Positions 1-8,779 of a stretch of DNA of 64,000 nt are shown here, piece after piece; within the stretch, counting starts at the first letter, position 1, and every line of letters starts with the position of its first letter. The notes under the pieces were generated by a model that saw only the letters and a list, made by a program, of their open reading frames with translations, was not told where the DNA came from and searched no databases. The stretch is from positions 146,998-210,997 of the forward strand of contig CAYXED010000003.1 of NCBI GenBank assembly GCA_964463965.1. The letters run 5' to 3'. The position numbers and the translations under genes were made by a program. This DNA is from UBA2166 sp964463965. GTDB taxonomy: Bacteria; Nitrospirota; Nitrospiria; Nitrospirales; UBA2166.

Positions 1-1
1 C

Positions 2-1393
2 TTAAAATCCAACCTTTACGTCTAACATCTTTACTTTTGCTTGAATACGGAAGTCCTCCCCACTCACCGGCTCACTAAAGTTGACATCGTAAAAAATGGG
101 TGAGTTTTCGAGCTGCGAAATTAAGTGTGCCGCAGACGACCTCGTCCGACCAGTTAACGTGATACTGTCGCCTTTATAGGTGAGGTTTGTCAACCAATTC
201 TCGTTGGGGACGACCGTTGTTAGCTCTTTTAGAACATTTAACGCAGTTTGGTGGCTTGGGGTGAGATTTTGAAGTGTTTCAAGTTGTATGGTGAGGGCGG
301 AGTTTCTGTCTTGTATGGCGGTCATCGTAGCAATTTGTGGGGAGAGCTTTTTCAGTTGGTCACTAATGCGTTGCAATTCACCATGATTGTTCATAAAAGT
401 GATTGTGAGGTATCCAAGAGTCAGTAGTCCTGCCATGAGGATAAGGATGAAGGTTGGGGCATACTTTCGTCGTGGGGATGGAGGCCGAGGTTCTTCAGGA
501 AGAAGATTAATTGATGGGCGATCATGTTTCAGCCCGTGTAATGCAAGTCCAACTAAGACCGGTGATTCATCAGGAAAGTCTTCGAGAGTAGTAACATGCA
601 TAGCTAGGTGCTTGGCGAGAGTTTCTGTGGTTAAGCCGTTGACGCTCTCCTGTGTTTGTCCAAGTATAATCTTTTCTACATTTGTTCGACTCTGTCCCAG
701 TGAAACAAGCCCTTTTTCTAATTCTTTTCCAATATCTTTAGGGGTATTATCTTTTTTTAGAATTGCTCGTGTATAGCGAAGCTGAGATCCTTCAGTAATG
801 ATCAGTTCATAGCCAGTATCATGCAGGTCAATCACCACTCGAAGTGGTTTCGTATCAGTTGTTAAAGGGGCTTTTGGAGGATCAGTGTGTCGTAGGGTGT
901 TAAGCATTGCGGTTGATGTAACTTCAATAGCTGCTGGTGTAATGCCAAGTTGTGTGAGCCGTGCGACATATGCTTGTAGCCTTGGTTTCTCAATAGCGGC
1001 AAAGAGTAGTCTTATCAGGTTGGTTTCGGGGTTTCGCGTTGTAATTTCAAACGCAAAATATGCCTCGTCTTTTGAAAATGGGGTATAGCGATCTATCTCA
1101 TAGGATAGGACTTGTTCTAGGTTTTCTTCAACAACCATTGGAAGTTCAATTTCTCGTAGGACAACCTCTGCTCGTGGAACAGATACAAACACCTGCCCGT
1201 TTCTAATTTTATTCTTTTTTAGAAAGGACTTTACCTCAGGTAACTGTTGTGAGGGAGTATTATCAGAATTGGCTGTGGAGGCTATTGATGGGAGAATGAG
1301 CCTTGATGATACTCGAGTGTCTCCCCGAGATCTCTGGATGCAGAGAAACTCTGTAAAAGATTCCGTAAGTCGAATGCCTATGCTCGTTGCCAT
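2..1393 (-). CDS. gspL: Type II secretion system protein GspL (PilM/PilN-like)
   Basis: Inner-membrane platform protein of the type II secretion (general secretory) machine; it links the cytoplasmic ATPase GspE to the pseudopilus platform. The 463-residue product has an actin-like cytoplasmic half (about residues 1-300, like PilM), one membrane segment near residues 314-333 (FILILMAGLLTLGYL) and a periplasmic PilN/GspL-like half. It is the last gene of the visible gspF-to-L series. The stop codon lies at bases 2-4, so the gene is complete, and gspM/gspN would be expected just beyond the left edge. A stand-alone PilM-PilN fusion of a type IV pilus is the alternative, but the pseudopilin neighbours favour GspL. 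Confidence 0.8.
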   Translation of the reverse strand: MATSIGIRLTESFTEFLCIQRSRGDTRVSSRLILPSIASTANSDNTPSQQLPEVKSFLKKNKIRNGQVFVSVPRAEVVLREIELPMVVEENLEQVLSYEIDRYTPFSKDEAYFAFEITTRNPETNLIRLLFAAIEKPRLQAYVARLTQLGITPAAIEVTSTAMLNTLRHTDPPKAPLTTDTKPLRVVIDLHDTGYELIITEGSQLRYTRAILKKDNTPKDIGKELEKGLVSLGQSRTNVEKIILGQTQESVNGLTTETLAKHLAMHVTTLEDFPDESPVLVGLALHGLKHDRPSINLLPEEPRPPSPRRKYAPTFILILMAGLLTLGYLTITFMNNHGELQRISDQLKKLSPQIATMTAIQDRNSALTIQLETLQNLTPSHQTALNVLKELTTVVPNENWLTNLTYKGDSITLTGRTRSSAAHLISQLENSPIFYDVNFSEPVSGEDFRIQAKVKMLDVKVGF

Positions 1394-1431
1394 ATAAAAG
1401 TACTTATGCCATTAAAGAGTTATTAGCGTAT

Positions 1432-2541
1432 TTACTCTTTTGCCATGGTATGTACGCTGTCATTCCATTGTAAGATCGTGTGTTCTTTTGGTGTGATTGA
1501 AATGATTGCCCTGATATGATGTTGTATTGGACTAGAAGCAATTGTTCCATAAGAATCTACTGTGTATACACCACTAGGCCTAAAGCTTATAAATGGTATT
1601 GCATCATCAATGTCACGTACAAAAGGCTCAATTTCTTCAGGAGAATTAAAGGTAAAGTACTCTCGTTCTGCAATAATTCCTCGAGCATGTTGTGTGTCAA
1701 TGCCAGGTATTGACACTAGCACTTCTTGAGGGGCAGTGTTTACGTTTACTTTAAACTGTACTATTTCATCCTCATCGAGCTCATCCTCATCGAGCTCATC
1801 CTCGTCTGATGAACTTGTTTGAAGAGACGGGACGTCAAGTGATGCCGTTAACACGTCAACTAGCCCTGTGCGGCGTAGTCTGCCTTCATTTTCATTCTGA
1901 GTATAAAAGATGTTACTTGTAATGCCTTTAACCCAGAGAAGTTCATCTATTGTGTCAAAAAAAGAATTTTTTGCATGATATGGTTCTGGTAGCGACAGGT
2001 AGTAGGGGTCTTCGGCACCATTGCGATTGTAGATGTTGTCTTTATCTCGCCAGTCAAGAATAGGGTCTACCATGCCAGCAATTCCTCTGTCATGTCGCAT
2101 GTTACTAAAGAGTTTGTGTAATGTCGCGCGGTTTGCTTGGTTTATATTAATTTTTCCACCTTCATCAAAAATTTTTATCTCTGCTGAGCCGTTACTCAAA
2201 GTTACGCGGTATGGGCGTCCATCTGCAAGCCAGGGAGTTTCCAGTACGGCGTTCTCATTTAATATATCATTATTAGTGGGGGCGGCATCGTCATTTTCGT
2301 TTTGAGTAAGTATGGGCCGACTTAGTTCGGCAATAGCCTTATAAATGCCAGCACGTGCATAGTAATAGGCTTCTGTGGAATTCCGTTGATTTAGGGTTGT
2401 TTTTGCTTCAGTTCTTGTCATTATTGAAAATTCAAATGCCAATACTGTCAAAAGCATTAGTACCCACAGTACAAGCACCAGGGCTATGCCTCGTTGGGAA
2501 TGGTAGTTCTTTGAAACGCATGTAATATAATTGTTTTTCAT
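1432..2541 (-). CDS. gspK: Type II secretion minor pseudopilin GspK
   Basis: GspK caps the pseudopilus tip with GspI and GspJ. I place the start at the ATG at 2541, four bases after the gspJ stop. This gives a short basic leader, a prepilin-type site (QRG then IALVLVLWVLML) and a long periplasmic domain containing the two helix-hairpin-helix-like segments typical of GspK (KININQANRATL and VNVNTAPQEVLVSIPGI). A longer in-frame ORF to 2595 reads through the GAY repeat of gspJ as a run of methionines and threonines and is not credible. GspK lacks the conserved Glu at position +5, as usual for this subunit. Odd: an acidic insert DEDELDEDELDEDE near residues 245-258, encoded by a 15-bp tandem repeat. 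Confidence 0.88.
   Translation of the reverse strand: MKNNYITCVSKNYHSQRGIALVLVLWVLMLLTVLAFEFSIMTRTEAKTTLNQRNSTEAYYYARAGIYKAIAELSRPILTQNENDDAAPTNNDILNENAVLETPWLADGRPYRVTLSNGSAEIKIFDEGGKININQANRATLHKLFSNMRHDRGIAGMVDPILDWRDKDNIYNRNGAEDPYYLSLPEPYHAKNSFFDTIDELLWVKGITSNIFYTQNENEGRLRRTGLVDVLTASLDVPSLQTSSSDEDELDEDELDEDEIVQFKVNVNTAPQEVLVSIPGIDTQHARGIIAEREYFTFNSPEEIEPFVRDIDDAIPFISFRPSGVYTVDSYGTIASSPIQHHIRAIISITPKEHTILQWNDSVHTMAKE
1766..1806. repeat. 15-bp tandem repeat inside gspK
   Basis: Two full copies and a partial third copy of a 15-bp unit (TCATCCTCATCGAGC on the plus strand) at 1766-1780, 1781-1795 and 1796-1806. The unit is in frame and encodes a repeated five-residue acidic motif (DEDEL) in the periplasmic part of GspK. 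Length changes would alter the acidic patch without breaking the frame. Confidence 0.9.
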
Positions 2542-2545
2542 TATT

Positions 2546-3331
2546 TTAGAAGTCATCATCGTCATCATCATCATCATCGTCATCGTCGTCTTCACTTGAT
2601 GAAATACTTTTCTTGGTCTCGTGTTCTCGTGCCATGATAGGAATTAGGACATCGAGCGATGAAGTTGTATCTGAGGGACCATGTTCAAGGTGTAGTTTTA
2701 CGGCAGACGGTAGTAGTGTCTTGGGAGGATGATCAGGTGGAAATTCTTGATCAGGTAGTTCTGGTTGAGTGGGATCTTGTATGATCCACTCTGGAAGCCA
2801 TGCACCTGTTTTGGCGTCGAAATATTCAAAGCTAAGTTTAGATATGTCAGAAAGGAGATGAAACTTTTCTGAGTCTTGAAATGGTGTTTCATAGAATTTT
2901 TTGTGGTAAACAGGGCGATAGGCAACAATCAAGTTACTTGTAGGAGTGTTTTTTACTTTTTCAAGAAAATATACTACAAGATGAAGCCCAGCTCTATTGT
3001 CTATCCCTAAGGGTTTGGTAGTGACGAATGCAACTGATGCAGGGCCTCCATCGAAAACCAATAGTTTTTTTGTAGATCCCTTATCTCCAGGCTTATTAAT
3101 GGGAATTTTTAGTGGATATGCAGAACGGAGTTGTTGAGCAATTAGATCAGTAACAATGGAGTTTTGTTGGCTCGAAACTTGTGTGCTAGTTCCTTTGTCC
3201 CAAGTCTGAATTCCCAATGTGGCCGCTTGAGCCAAAATTACCATCATAACTCCCAGGATTACGATCGTAATCAGAAGTTCGAGGAGTGTGAACCCTTTCT
3301 GGGAGTTTCCCTCAGGGCATGGGTGTCTCAT
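2546..3331 (-). CDS. gspJ: Type II secretion minor pseudopilin GspJ
   Basis: Minor pseudopilin of the GspI-J-K tip complex. The class III signal is clear: MRHPCPEGNSQKG followed by FTLLELLITIVILGVMM, with cleavage after Gly and Glu at +5. The 261-residue length is usual apart from the C-terminus, which ends in SSSE, 13 consecutive aspartates and a final Phe. The start ATG at 3331 overlaps the end of gspI by 20 bases, which suggests translational coupling. The acid tail is not a family feature that I know of; it is encoded by a GAT/GAC triplet run at 2552-2590. Confidence 0.88.
   Translation of the reverse strand: MRHPCPEGNSQKGFTLLELLITIVILGVMMVILAQAATLGIQTWDKGTSTQVSSQQNSIVTDLIAQQLRSAYPLKIPINKPGDKGSTKKLLVFDGGPASVAFVTTKPLGIDNRAGLHLVVYFLEKVKNTPTSNLIVAYRPVYHKKFYETPFQDSEKFHLLSDISKLSFEYFDAKTGAWLPEWIIQDPTQPELPDQEFPPDHPPKTLLPSAVKLHLEHGPSDTTSSLDVLIPIMAREHETKKSISSSEDDDDDDDDDDDDDF
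2552..2590. repeat. (GAY)13 triplet run at the gspJ 3' end
   Basis: Thirteen consecutive GAT/GAC codons on the minus strand encode poly-aspartate at the GspJ C-terminus. The repeat ends 11 bases before the gspK start, so its copy number could also change the translation-initiation context of gspK. It is a mixed GAT/GAC run rather than a pure triplet array, which lowers slippage. Confidence 0.9.
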
Positions 3332-3791
3332 TTAAATCCTCAATGTCTGTATCTGTAGGTTGGGGGGGGGGTGGTGTAAATGAAAGAAATGTGTGTAGCT
3401 GTGTCGTAATATCAGAATCAATGGTGTCATAGGTAACAGAGACAGTAGCTTCGTATAGAGAAGAAGGAGGTATGTTGAGTGTTTCCTCAGTAATTTCTTC
3501 CATATGAGGTAGATTGGTGCCATGGGTAATGGGTATAACGGTGCGCTCCCACACAAACCCATTAGGAGCATCCCCAGATTCTAATTCCATGGGAGGTGTT
3601 GTCATTAGGGTCAGTTCTTCAAGCTTTTGTTGGGCAATAAAGATTGCTTGTGCATGATCTTTAGCCTTTTTTACTGTGCGTAGTGTGCCGGAAAACAATT
3701 GGAATAGAATTGGTAAAGCAATCCCGAGAATCATTACGGCAATAAGGACTTCAAGTAAAGTAAATCCACGGGTTGATTGGGCATGATGCAT
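3312..3791 (-). CDS. gspI: Type II secretion minor pseudopilin GspI
   Basis: Minor pseudopilin that nucleates the tip complex. The start at 3791 gives MHHAQSTRG followed by FTLLEVLIAVMILGIALPI, a perfect prepilin peptidase site with Glu at +5. The longer ORF to 3887 would put 41 residues before the cleavage site and is rejected. The start lies four bases after the gspH stop. The rest (about 150 residues) has the usual GspI length and ends in a proline-rich stretch (FTPPPPQPTD). Confidence 0.87.
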   Translation of the reverse strand: MHHAQSTRGFTLLEVLIAVMILGIALPILFQLFSGTLRTVKKAKDHAQAIFIAQQKLEELTLMTTPPMELESGDAPNGFVWERTVIPITHGTNLPHMEEITEETLNIPPSSLYEATVSVTYDTIDSDITTQLHTFLSFTPPPPQPTDTDIEDLNETPMP

Positions 3792-3795
3792 CGTA

Positions 3796-4296
3796 CTAGT
3801 GTGTAAGAGGTTTAGAGGTGAAAAGGCCCGTAAGAATGTTAAGTTTGATCTCAATTGAATCTTTTTTGCTGGGGCTATGCATCTCAATCGTGCCTCCGCT
3901 TGAGCTGCCGTTTGGGTGAAATATTAAAGCACTGATGCCTCTGGTCTCTGAGCGTTTTTGTATAACTACGCGCAGAGTGTTTGTATTTGAAAGGTATGTT
4001 TGTGTTGCATCTTTCGTTGGGTTTTCTCGTTTTTTTTTATATGGATCAACCCATACAGTGAGGTTGTCATGGTCAATATAGGTTCCGTAGGGGATTTTTT
4101 GTGTTATTGCTTGGCTTCGTGTCAGTGTAAGCATGGTCGTAACTGAACGTACGTCTTTTCGAAACTGCGCACGTTCAATGCTGTGAGAAATTGTTGGCGC
4201 CGCAAGGGCAAGCGAAACAGAAATTAAAACTAGAACAACAATTAACTCTACAAGTGTAAAACCACAATGCCTTTTAGCTACCACTTGCCCCCGCAC
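3796..4296 (-). CDS. gspH: Type II secretion minor pseudopilin GspH
   Basis: Minor pseudopilin that joins the tip complex to the GspG shaft. The N-terminus MRGQVVAKRHCG followed by FTLVELIVVLVLISVSLALA is a type IV prepilin-like leader and helix with Glu at +5. The product has 166 residues, as usual for GspH/FimT. Its start overlaps the gspG end by 23 bases, continuing the chain of tightly packed or overlapping genes in this operon. Confidence 0.85.
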   Translation of the reverse strand: MRGQVVAKRHCGFTLVELIVVLVLISVSLALAAPTISHSIERAQFRKDVRSVTTMLTLTRSQAITQKIPYGTYIDHDNLTVWVDPYKKKRENPTKDATQTYLSNTNTLRVVIQKRSETRGISALIFHPNGSSSGGTIEMHSPSKKDSIEIKLNILTGLFTSKPLTH

Positions 4297-4714
4297 CCCA
4301 ATTCACAATATCCACATTTTCTCCTTCTCCTCCAGGTGTTCCATCCGCTCCGTTTGAACTGAGGTCATAGTCACCGTGCTCTCCAGGCGAAGAATATTCA
4401 TAAGGACGAGTCCAAGGATCTAATGGGACAGATTTTGGTAGATAGGGGCCAGACCATTTTTCTACGCCAGATGGTTCATCACGTAGAGCATCTAGGCCTT
4501 CAGCTGAGTCTGGATAGCGACCTACATCAAGGCGAAACATATCCAGGGCGGTTCCAAGCATTTCAATTTGGGCTTGGGCGGCTTTGGTTTTTGAAGTTCC
4601 AACCTTTCCAAATAGACGTGGACCAACTAATGCGGCAAGCAGTCCAATGATTATCATTACGACTAGCAGTTCTATTAGGGTAAAACCTTTATATTTTTTT
4701 CTTCGTCTCAACAT
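4274..4714 (-). CDS. gspG: Type II secretion major pseudopilin GspG
   Basis: Main subunit of the pseudopilus shaft. MLRRRKKYKG then FTLIELLVVMIIIGLLAALV is the classic prepilin signal. The C-terminal part carries the GspG signature around DPWTRPYEYSSPGEHGDYDLSS and the acidic loop that binds calcium in characterised members. It has 146 residues, the normal length. An AGAGGG ribosome-binding site sits eight bases before the ATG, 11 bases after the gspF stop. Confidence 0.95.
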   Translation of the reverse strand: MLRRRKKYKGFTLIELLVVMIIIGLLAALVGPRLFGKVGTSKTKAAQAQIEMLGTALDMFRLDVGRYPDSAEGLDALRDEPSGVEKWSGPYLPKSVPLDPWTRPYEYSSPGEHGDYDLSSNGADGTPGGEGENVDIVNWGAGASGS

Positions 4715-4725
4715 GTAGTAGCCCT

Positions 4726-5946
4726 CTAGAGTGGAAGCTCGTTAATGCTAATAATTGCGATGAGCATTGAGATAACTATTCCTCCAATCAAAACAGCTAG
4801 TCCCAGTATAAGTATTGGACCTAGAATTGCTGTCAAACGCTTTATTGCAACGCGGACTTGCCTGTCGTATGTGTCTGCTACTGTGATTAACATCTCATCA
4901 AGACGCCCAGTTTCATCTCCAACTATGGTCATTTGGGTTGCAAGCGTTGGAAATACTTCTACTTGAGTTAATGCAGTCCCAATGCCAACACCTCCTTTAA
5001 GCTTTTGTCTAGCGGCATCAACCGCCTGTTCAAATACACGGTTTTCTAATGTTTCTTTGACAATCTCCATGGCATGGAGAATAGGGACTCCATTCTGTAG
5101 AAGAGTTCCAAGCGTTCTTGCAAGTCCCGCGACTTCAGCTTTTTGAAGTGCGGGTCCGAGGAGAGGTGTCCTTAGTTTCAGGTGGTCCCAAACCATTGCT
5201 CCTGTGGGAGTGAGGGTGTAGATTTTCCACATTGCAAGTGTTAGAAAAATGCCTCCAAGAAACACCCACCAGTATTCTGTAAGTATTGTGCTTAAGGTTA
5301 AAAGCCATTGCATGGGTAATGGAAGTGCAACAGATGCGTCTTCAAATATTCCAGCAAATTGAGGGATCACAAAAGTAAACACGACAATTAGAGAGCCCCC
5401 GCTAAAGAGTAACAGAAATGCAGGATATGCCATTGCGGAACTTAGGTCGTCTCTTAGGTCTTGTGCGCGTTCTAAAAACTCTGAAATCCGTCTTAAAACT
5501 TCTGCCATAACCCCTCCTGCTTCTCCCGCACGGACAAGGTTTACGTACAGCCTGGAGAAAATTTCGGGGTATTTGGCGAGTGCATCTCCCAGAGAAGTTC
5601 CTCCTTGAACATCTGAGAGGACCTGTGTAGTTACTTTACGTAGGTTTTCACTTGGTGTGAGGTCTGAAAGGATCTTAAGGCTACGATCGAGTGGAAGCCC
5701 TGCTTCCAACAAAGTGGATAGTTCTTGTGTTAGCGTCAAAACTTCTCTCTTGGATATGCGTGTGAGGAATGAAGGAAGAGATAGTTTTACTGGCTGTGAC
5801 TCAGCTGTTGCGTCTGAAGTAATTCGAATTGGGATATAGCCATCTGCTTGGAGTTTTGCAACCACAACCTGCTCTTCACGAGCCTCCATCGTGCCTTCAG
5901 TAACGGCGCCGGTTGTATCAGCTGCACGGTAGGTAAATATAGGCAA
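4726..5946 (-). CDS. gspF: Type II secretion inner-membrane protein GspF
   Basis: Polytopic platform protein of the type II secretion system, with two repeated cytoplasmic GspF domains separated by membrane segments (for example AMAYPAFLLLFSGGSLIVVF and the C-terminal ILGPILILGLAVLIGGIVIS). 406 residues is standard. The first gene of the visible operon uses a TTG start at 5946, chosen because AAGGAG lies six to nine bases upstream and no ATG fits. GspE and GspD, normally close by, are not in this window, so the secretion genes are split across loci. Confidence 0.94.
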   Translation of the reverse strand: MPIFTYRAADTTGAVTEGTMEAREEQVVVAKLQADGYIPIRITSDATAESQPVKLSLPSFLTRISKREVLTLTQELSTLLEAGLPLDRSLKILSDLTPSENLRKVTTQVLSDVQGGTSLGDALAKYPEIFSRLYVNLVRAGEAGGVMAEVLRRISEFLERAQDLRDDLSSAMAYPAFLLLFSGGSLIVVFTFVIPQFAGIFEDASVALPLPMQWLLTLSTILTEYWWVFLGGIFLTLAMWKIYTLTPTGAMVWDHLKLRTPLLGPALQKAEVAGLARTLGTLLQNGVPILHAMEIVKETLENRVFEQAVDAARQKLKGGVGIGTALTQVEVFPTLATQMTIVGDETGRLDEMLITVADTYDRQVRVAIKRLTAILGPILILGLAVLIGGIVISMLIAIISINELPL

Positions 5947-6267
5947 TGGCCTCTCCTTGGTTACTCGACCAGGCTGTTAAAATAATTGGATACTATACCA
6001 TACCCAAGCCATTGATAAAATTCATGAAATTACCCATCTGTAATGGTTGTTTTTTAGTGGGTTGCCTGTGATTGAAATAATTGAAATATTAGAAGGGTAA
6101 ATTTGACTTAAACTATGAGTGGATCGTAGAGACTTTTAGATTATGTGGGGTTTTGTGGATGTTTCAGTAGATTATAGTATGTTGCTCTTGGAGTATGTTA
6201 TTACTGATTAAGCACATGTTACTTCAAGGTGTATATTGTTAGAGGGCTTAGGAAAAAAGGAAACATC
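5947..6267. other. Divergent intergenic region gspF / DUF4105
   Basis: About 320 bases between divergent genes. Apart from the candidate gspF promoter and the AAGGA ribosome-binding site of the plus-strand gene I see no gene, RNA or strong hairpin. The stretch is AT-rich with several poor -10-like sequences. Confidence 0.6.
5992..6019 (-). promoter_or_regulatory. Candidate promoter for the gsp operon
   Basis: On the minus strand an extended -10 (TGG-TATAGT, hexamer at 5997-5992) is preceded, 16 bases upstream, by a poor -35 (TTTATC). It would give a leader of about 40 bases before the gspF TTG. Pattern reading only. Confidence 0.35.
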
Positions 6268-7554
6268 ATGTTGAGAGCTTCTATGGGCGTAATATGTTTT
6301 TCCCTCAGGTGGGGGCTTGTCATTGGGGTCTTTGCTGTGACAATCAGCTCGATGGAGGCACATGCTAGCCTTACCGAGACCAAGGGAAAGATTGCCATTG
6401 CTCTTGTAACTTTTGGCCCAGGAGAAGAACCATGGCAGCGTTTTGGCCATAATGCATTATGGGTTCGTGATTTGGGTAGTGGCATTAATACGCTCTATAA
6501 CTATGGAAGATTTAGTTTTGAGGAGAAAAACTTTATTTTTCGATTTATTCAAGGACGAATGCGCTATTGGTTAGAAAAACAGGATCCCGAGTTGACATTT
6601 TCAGCATATAAGATAATGGGTAGGGCAGTCTATGTGCAAGAACTTCGTTTGACTAACGAACAGCAAGTTCGCCTAAGAAATTTTTTAGAATGGAATAGTC
6701 ATCCTGACAATTCATTTTACGACTACAATTATTATACTGATAATTGTTCTACACGTTTACGTGATGCTGTAGACCAAGTTTTAGGTGGGAAGATTTTTGA
6801 GCAAACTCACGATATTCAAGCATCCACGTCTTTTAGGTTTCATACCCAGAGTCTCACGAGTCAAACCCCATGGCTTTACACTGGGCTTTTGCTTGCGCTT
6901 GGAAGTCCAGTTGATAAGGCGATATCGGTTTGGGAAGACATGTTTATTCCCATGCGATTACGTGAGCATATTAGGACAATCATGGTTTTAGACAAAGAAG
7001 GCAGTCTCGTTTCTCTAGTAAACAGTGAAAAGACCTTATTCGCAAGTAAAGCTGTATTTCAAGAAGCTAGTATTTACACAAAATTTCATACATACCTTTT
7101 ATTTGGATTACTATTAGGGGGAGTATTTGTATGGCTTGGAATGCTTTCTTCGGAGAGGCCTCTCGTTAAGTTTTCTGGTGTTGCCGTGATTATGTGTTGG
7201 TTGCTAGTTATTGGTATTGGGGGAAGTATTCTTTCCGCACTGTGGATTTTTACAGATCATCTCTATTCTTTTTACAATGAAAATTTATTTTTCCTTACAC
7301 CTCTTGCCTTGCCTCTTGCTCTTCTGTTTTTGGTTACGCTTTACAGCAAAAAAAATATGGCATATTTATCGTTTATTTTGTGTTGTGTAATGGTAGGGTT
7401 AAGTCTTATTGGTTTTTTGATTCAGGTTTTTCCTAATTTTGATCAAGTCAATGCGTCAATCGTTGCGTGCTTTCTTCCAGCAAATTTAGGCGTGTGTTTT
7501 GCTGTGTTCAGGAAAATATCGCCTTTTCTCAGGAATTCTATAGAAAAAACCTGA
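6268..7554 (+). CDS. DUF4105-type membrane protein
   Basis: Family match is to the DUF4105 (Lnb N-terminal-like) proteins; the biochemical role is unknown. The start ATG at 6268 has AAGGA seven bases upstream and opens a signal peptide ending near SSMEAHA. The family core follows, with FGHNALWVRD and the conserved NYYTDNCSTRLRDAVD stretch, where Asn-Cys-Ser may be catalytic in a papain-like fold (inference). The C-terminal third holds about five predicted membrane helices, so the core domain probably faces the periplasm. A longer GTG-started ORF from 6229 adds 13 residues without support. It stands alone between gsp and surA. Confidence 0.75.
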   Translation: MLRASMGVICFSLRWGLVIGVFAVTISSMEAHASLTETKGKIAIALVTFGPGEEPWQRFGHNALWVRDLGSGINTLYNYGRFSFEEKNFIFRFIQGRMRYWLEKQDPELTFSAYKIMGRAVYVQELRLTNEQQVRLRNFLEWNSHPDNSFYDYNYYTDNCSTRLRDAVDQVLGGKIFEQTHDIQASTSFRFHTQSLTSQTPWLYTGLLLALGSPVDKAISVWEDMFIPMRLREHIRTIMVLDKEGSLVSLVNSEKTLFASKAVFQEASIYTKFHTYLLFGLLLGGVFVWLGMLSSERPLVKFSGVAVIMCWLLVIGIGGSILSALWIFTDHLYSFYNENLFFLTPLALPLALLFLVTLYSKKNMAYLSFILCCVMVGLSLIGFLIQVFPNFDQVNASIVACFLPANLGVCFAVFRKISPFLRNSIEKT

Positions 7555-7789
7555 TGTGGCAAGACTTTACTTAAGCTTTCTCCAGGTTTCTTTTGCTTCT
7601 ATATCACGACGCCTTTACAATACGCGTGTTTTTATAGAGGAGGGCTATCCTTTCTCGGAGGACAGTTGCACCATTGTTGTCCATTAACAATTTACTGCAG
7701 TTTTAAATTTTGTTCTGGCATTTCTAGTATGCAATAGATCTTTACTATTATGGTTTGAGATCTTGTATTTTTTTCGCACGAGAGCGTCT

Positions 7790-8725
7790 ATGTCAATTAT
7801 TTTTTTTGTGATATTCTTTGCTTTATTCTCTTCCCAGGTAGGGTTTGCGCAAGAACGGATAGATGCCAGAGATCGTATTGCAGCAATAGTAAACGATGAT
7901 GTGATAACCCTTTCAGAACTTCAAGACCAAATAGATACTGTTATGCCACAACTCAATATGGAATTTACGGGGGAAGACCTCAATCGACAGGCCGACCAAC
8001 TTAAATATAAATTGTTAGTAGCAATGATTGAACAGAAGCTTCAGCTTCAGCAGGCCGCAGAAATGCGTTTGTCGGTTAGTAACCGAGAGGTTGATTCAAG
8101 TGTACAGGAAAGAAGGATGAGACAAGGTGAAGCTTCTGATGCTCCTCCTACAGCTAAAGAGAGAAAAGCAGCGCGGGACCAACTTTTGCTGATGAGGGTA
8201 TATCAGCAAAAAATTCGTAGTACATTGCTTGTTCCTGAGGAAAATCTTCGTGAATACTATAAAAGTCACCCAGAAGAATTTTCAATTGCGGCCGAAGTAG
8301 CTATTAGCCAGATTATGTTAAGTATTAATGCTTCAGGCAGCCTTGAGAAAGCGAAGGCGAGATCTGACCATGTGATGAAGGAAATTGATAAAGGACGTTC
8401 GTTCGAAGAGCTTGCTAAAGACTACTCTGATGGAGCCGAGGCTAAAAAGGGGGGCAGTTTGGGTGTGATGACTCGAGGGACGCTTTTGCCAAAACTCGAA
8501 GAAATTATTGACCGTCTCAGTACTGGAGAAATTGGGCCTCCTGTAGAGTCTTCCGCTGGGTTTCACATTATCCGTGTAGATGAGAAAAAACCTCAAGAGC
8601 GGCGGTCGTTTGAGGAAGTTAAAGGTGACATAGAAAACAAATTATTGCGGGAACAATCACAGCAGATTTACCAGGAATGGCTTAACGAATTGAAAGAGAA
8701 TGCATTTATTGAAATACTTTTGTAG
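7790..8725 (+). CDS. surA: SurA-like periplasmic peptidyl-prolyl isomerase
   Basis: Chaperone for outer-membrane proteins. A signal peptide (MSIIFFVIFFALFSSQVGFA) is followed by the SurA N-terminal domain (DRIAAIVNDDVITLSELQDQ), then a single parvulin domain at about residues 165-265 (SFEELAKDYSDGAEAKKGG, AGFHIIRVDEKK) and a C-terminal helix that closes the chaperone module. E. coli SurA has two parvulin domains; one is common outside Gammaproteobacteria. A TTG at 7763 could add nine residues; the ATG is preferred because it begins the signal peptide. It supports the BamA/Skp machinery encoded at 50.6-53.5 kb. Confidence 0.87.
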   Translation: MSIIFFVIFFALFSSQVGFAQERIDARDRIAAIVNDDVITLSELQDQIDTVMPQLNMEFTGEDLNRQADQLKYKLLVAMIEQKLQLQQAAEMRLSVSNREVDSSVQERRMRQGEASDAPPTAKERKAARDQLLLMRVYQQKIRSTLLVPEENLREYYKSHPEEFSIAAEVAISQIMLSINASGSLEKAKARSDHVMKEIDKGRSFEELAKDYSDGAEAKKGGSLGVMTRGTLLPKLEEIIDRLSTGEIGPPVESSAGFHIIRVDEKKPQERRSFEEVKGDIENKLLREQSQQIYQEWLNELKENAFIEILL

Positions 8726-8779
8726 TACTCAGCAGCTAGTAGCTATCAACCAGTAATTATTTCTATATACGAGGGGACT

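Noticed and set aside
2..1393. gspL truncated by the window edge
   Set aside because: A TAA stop (TTA on the plus strand) is present at bases 2-4, so the gene is complete.
2552..2590. Phase-variable switch in the (GAY)13 run
   Set aside because: Triplet changes keep the frame, so on/off switching is not expected; only length or expression tuning is possible.
2542..2595. Extended N-terminus of GspK (run of Met and Thr)
   Set aside because: It is only the GAY repeat of gspJ read in another frame, and it would move the prepilin site more than 30 residues from the start.
8734..8746. AGCTAGTAGCTAT shared with 44891-44903
   Set aside because: A 13-base word, itself partly repetitive, found after surA and between tatA and tatC. 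Too short and too simple to call a repeat family from two copies.
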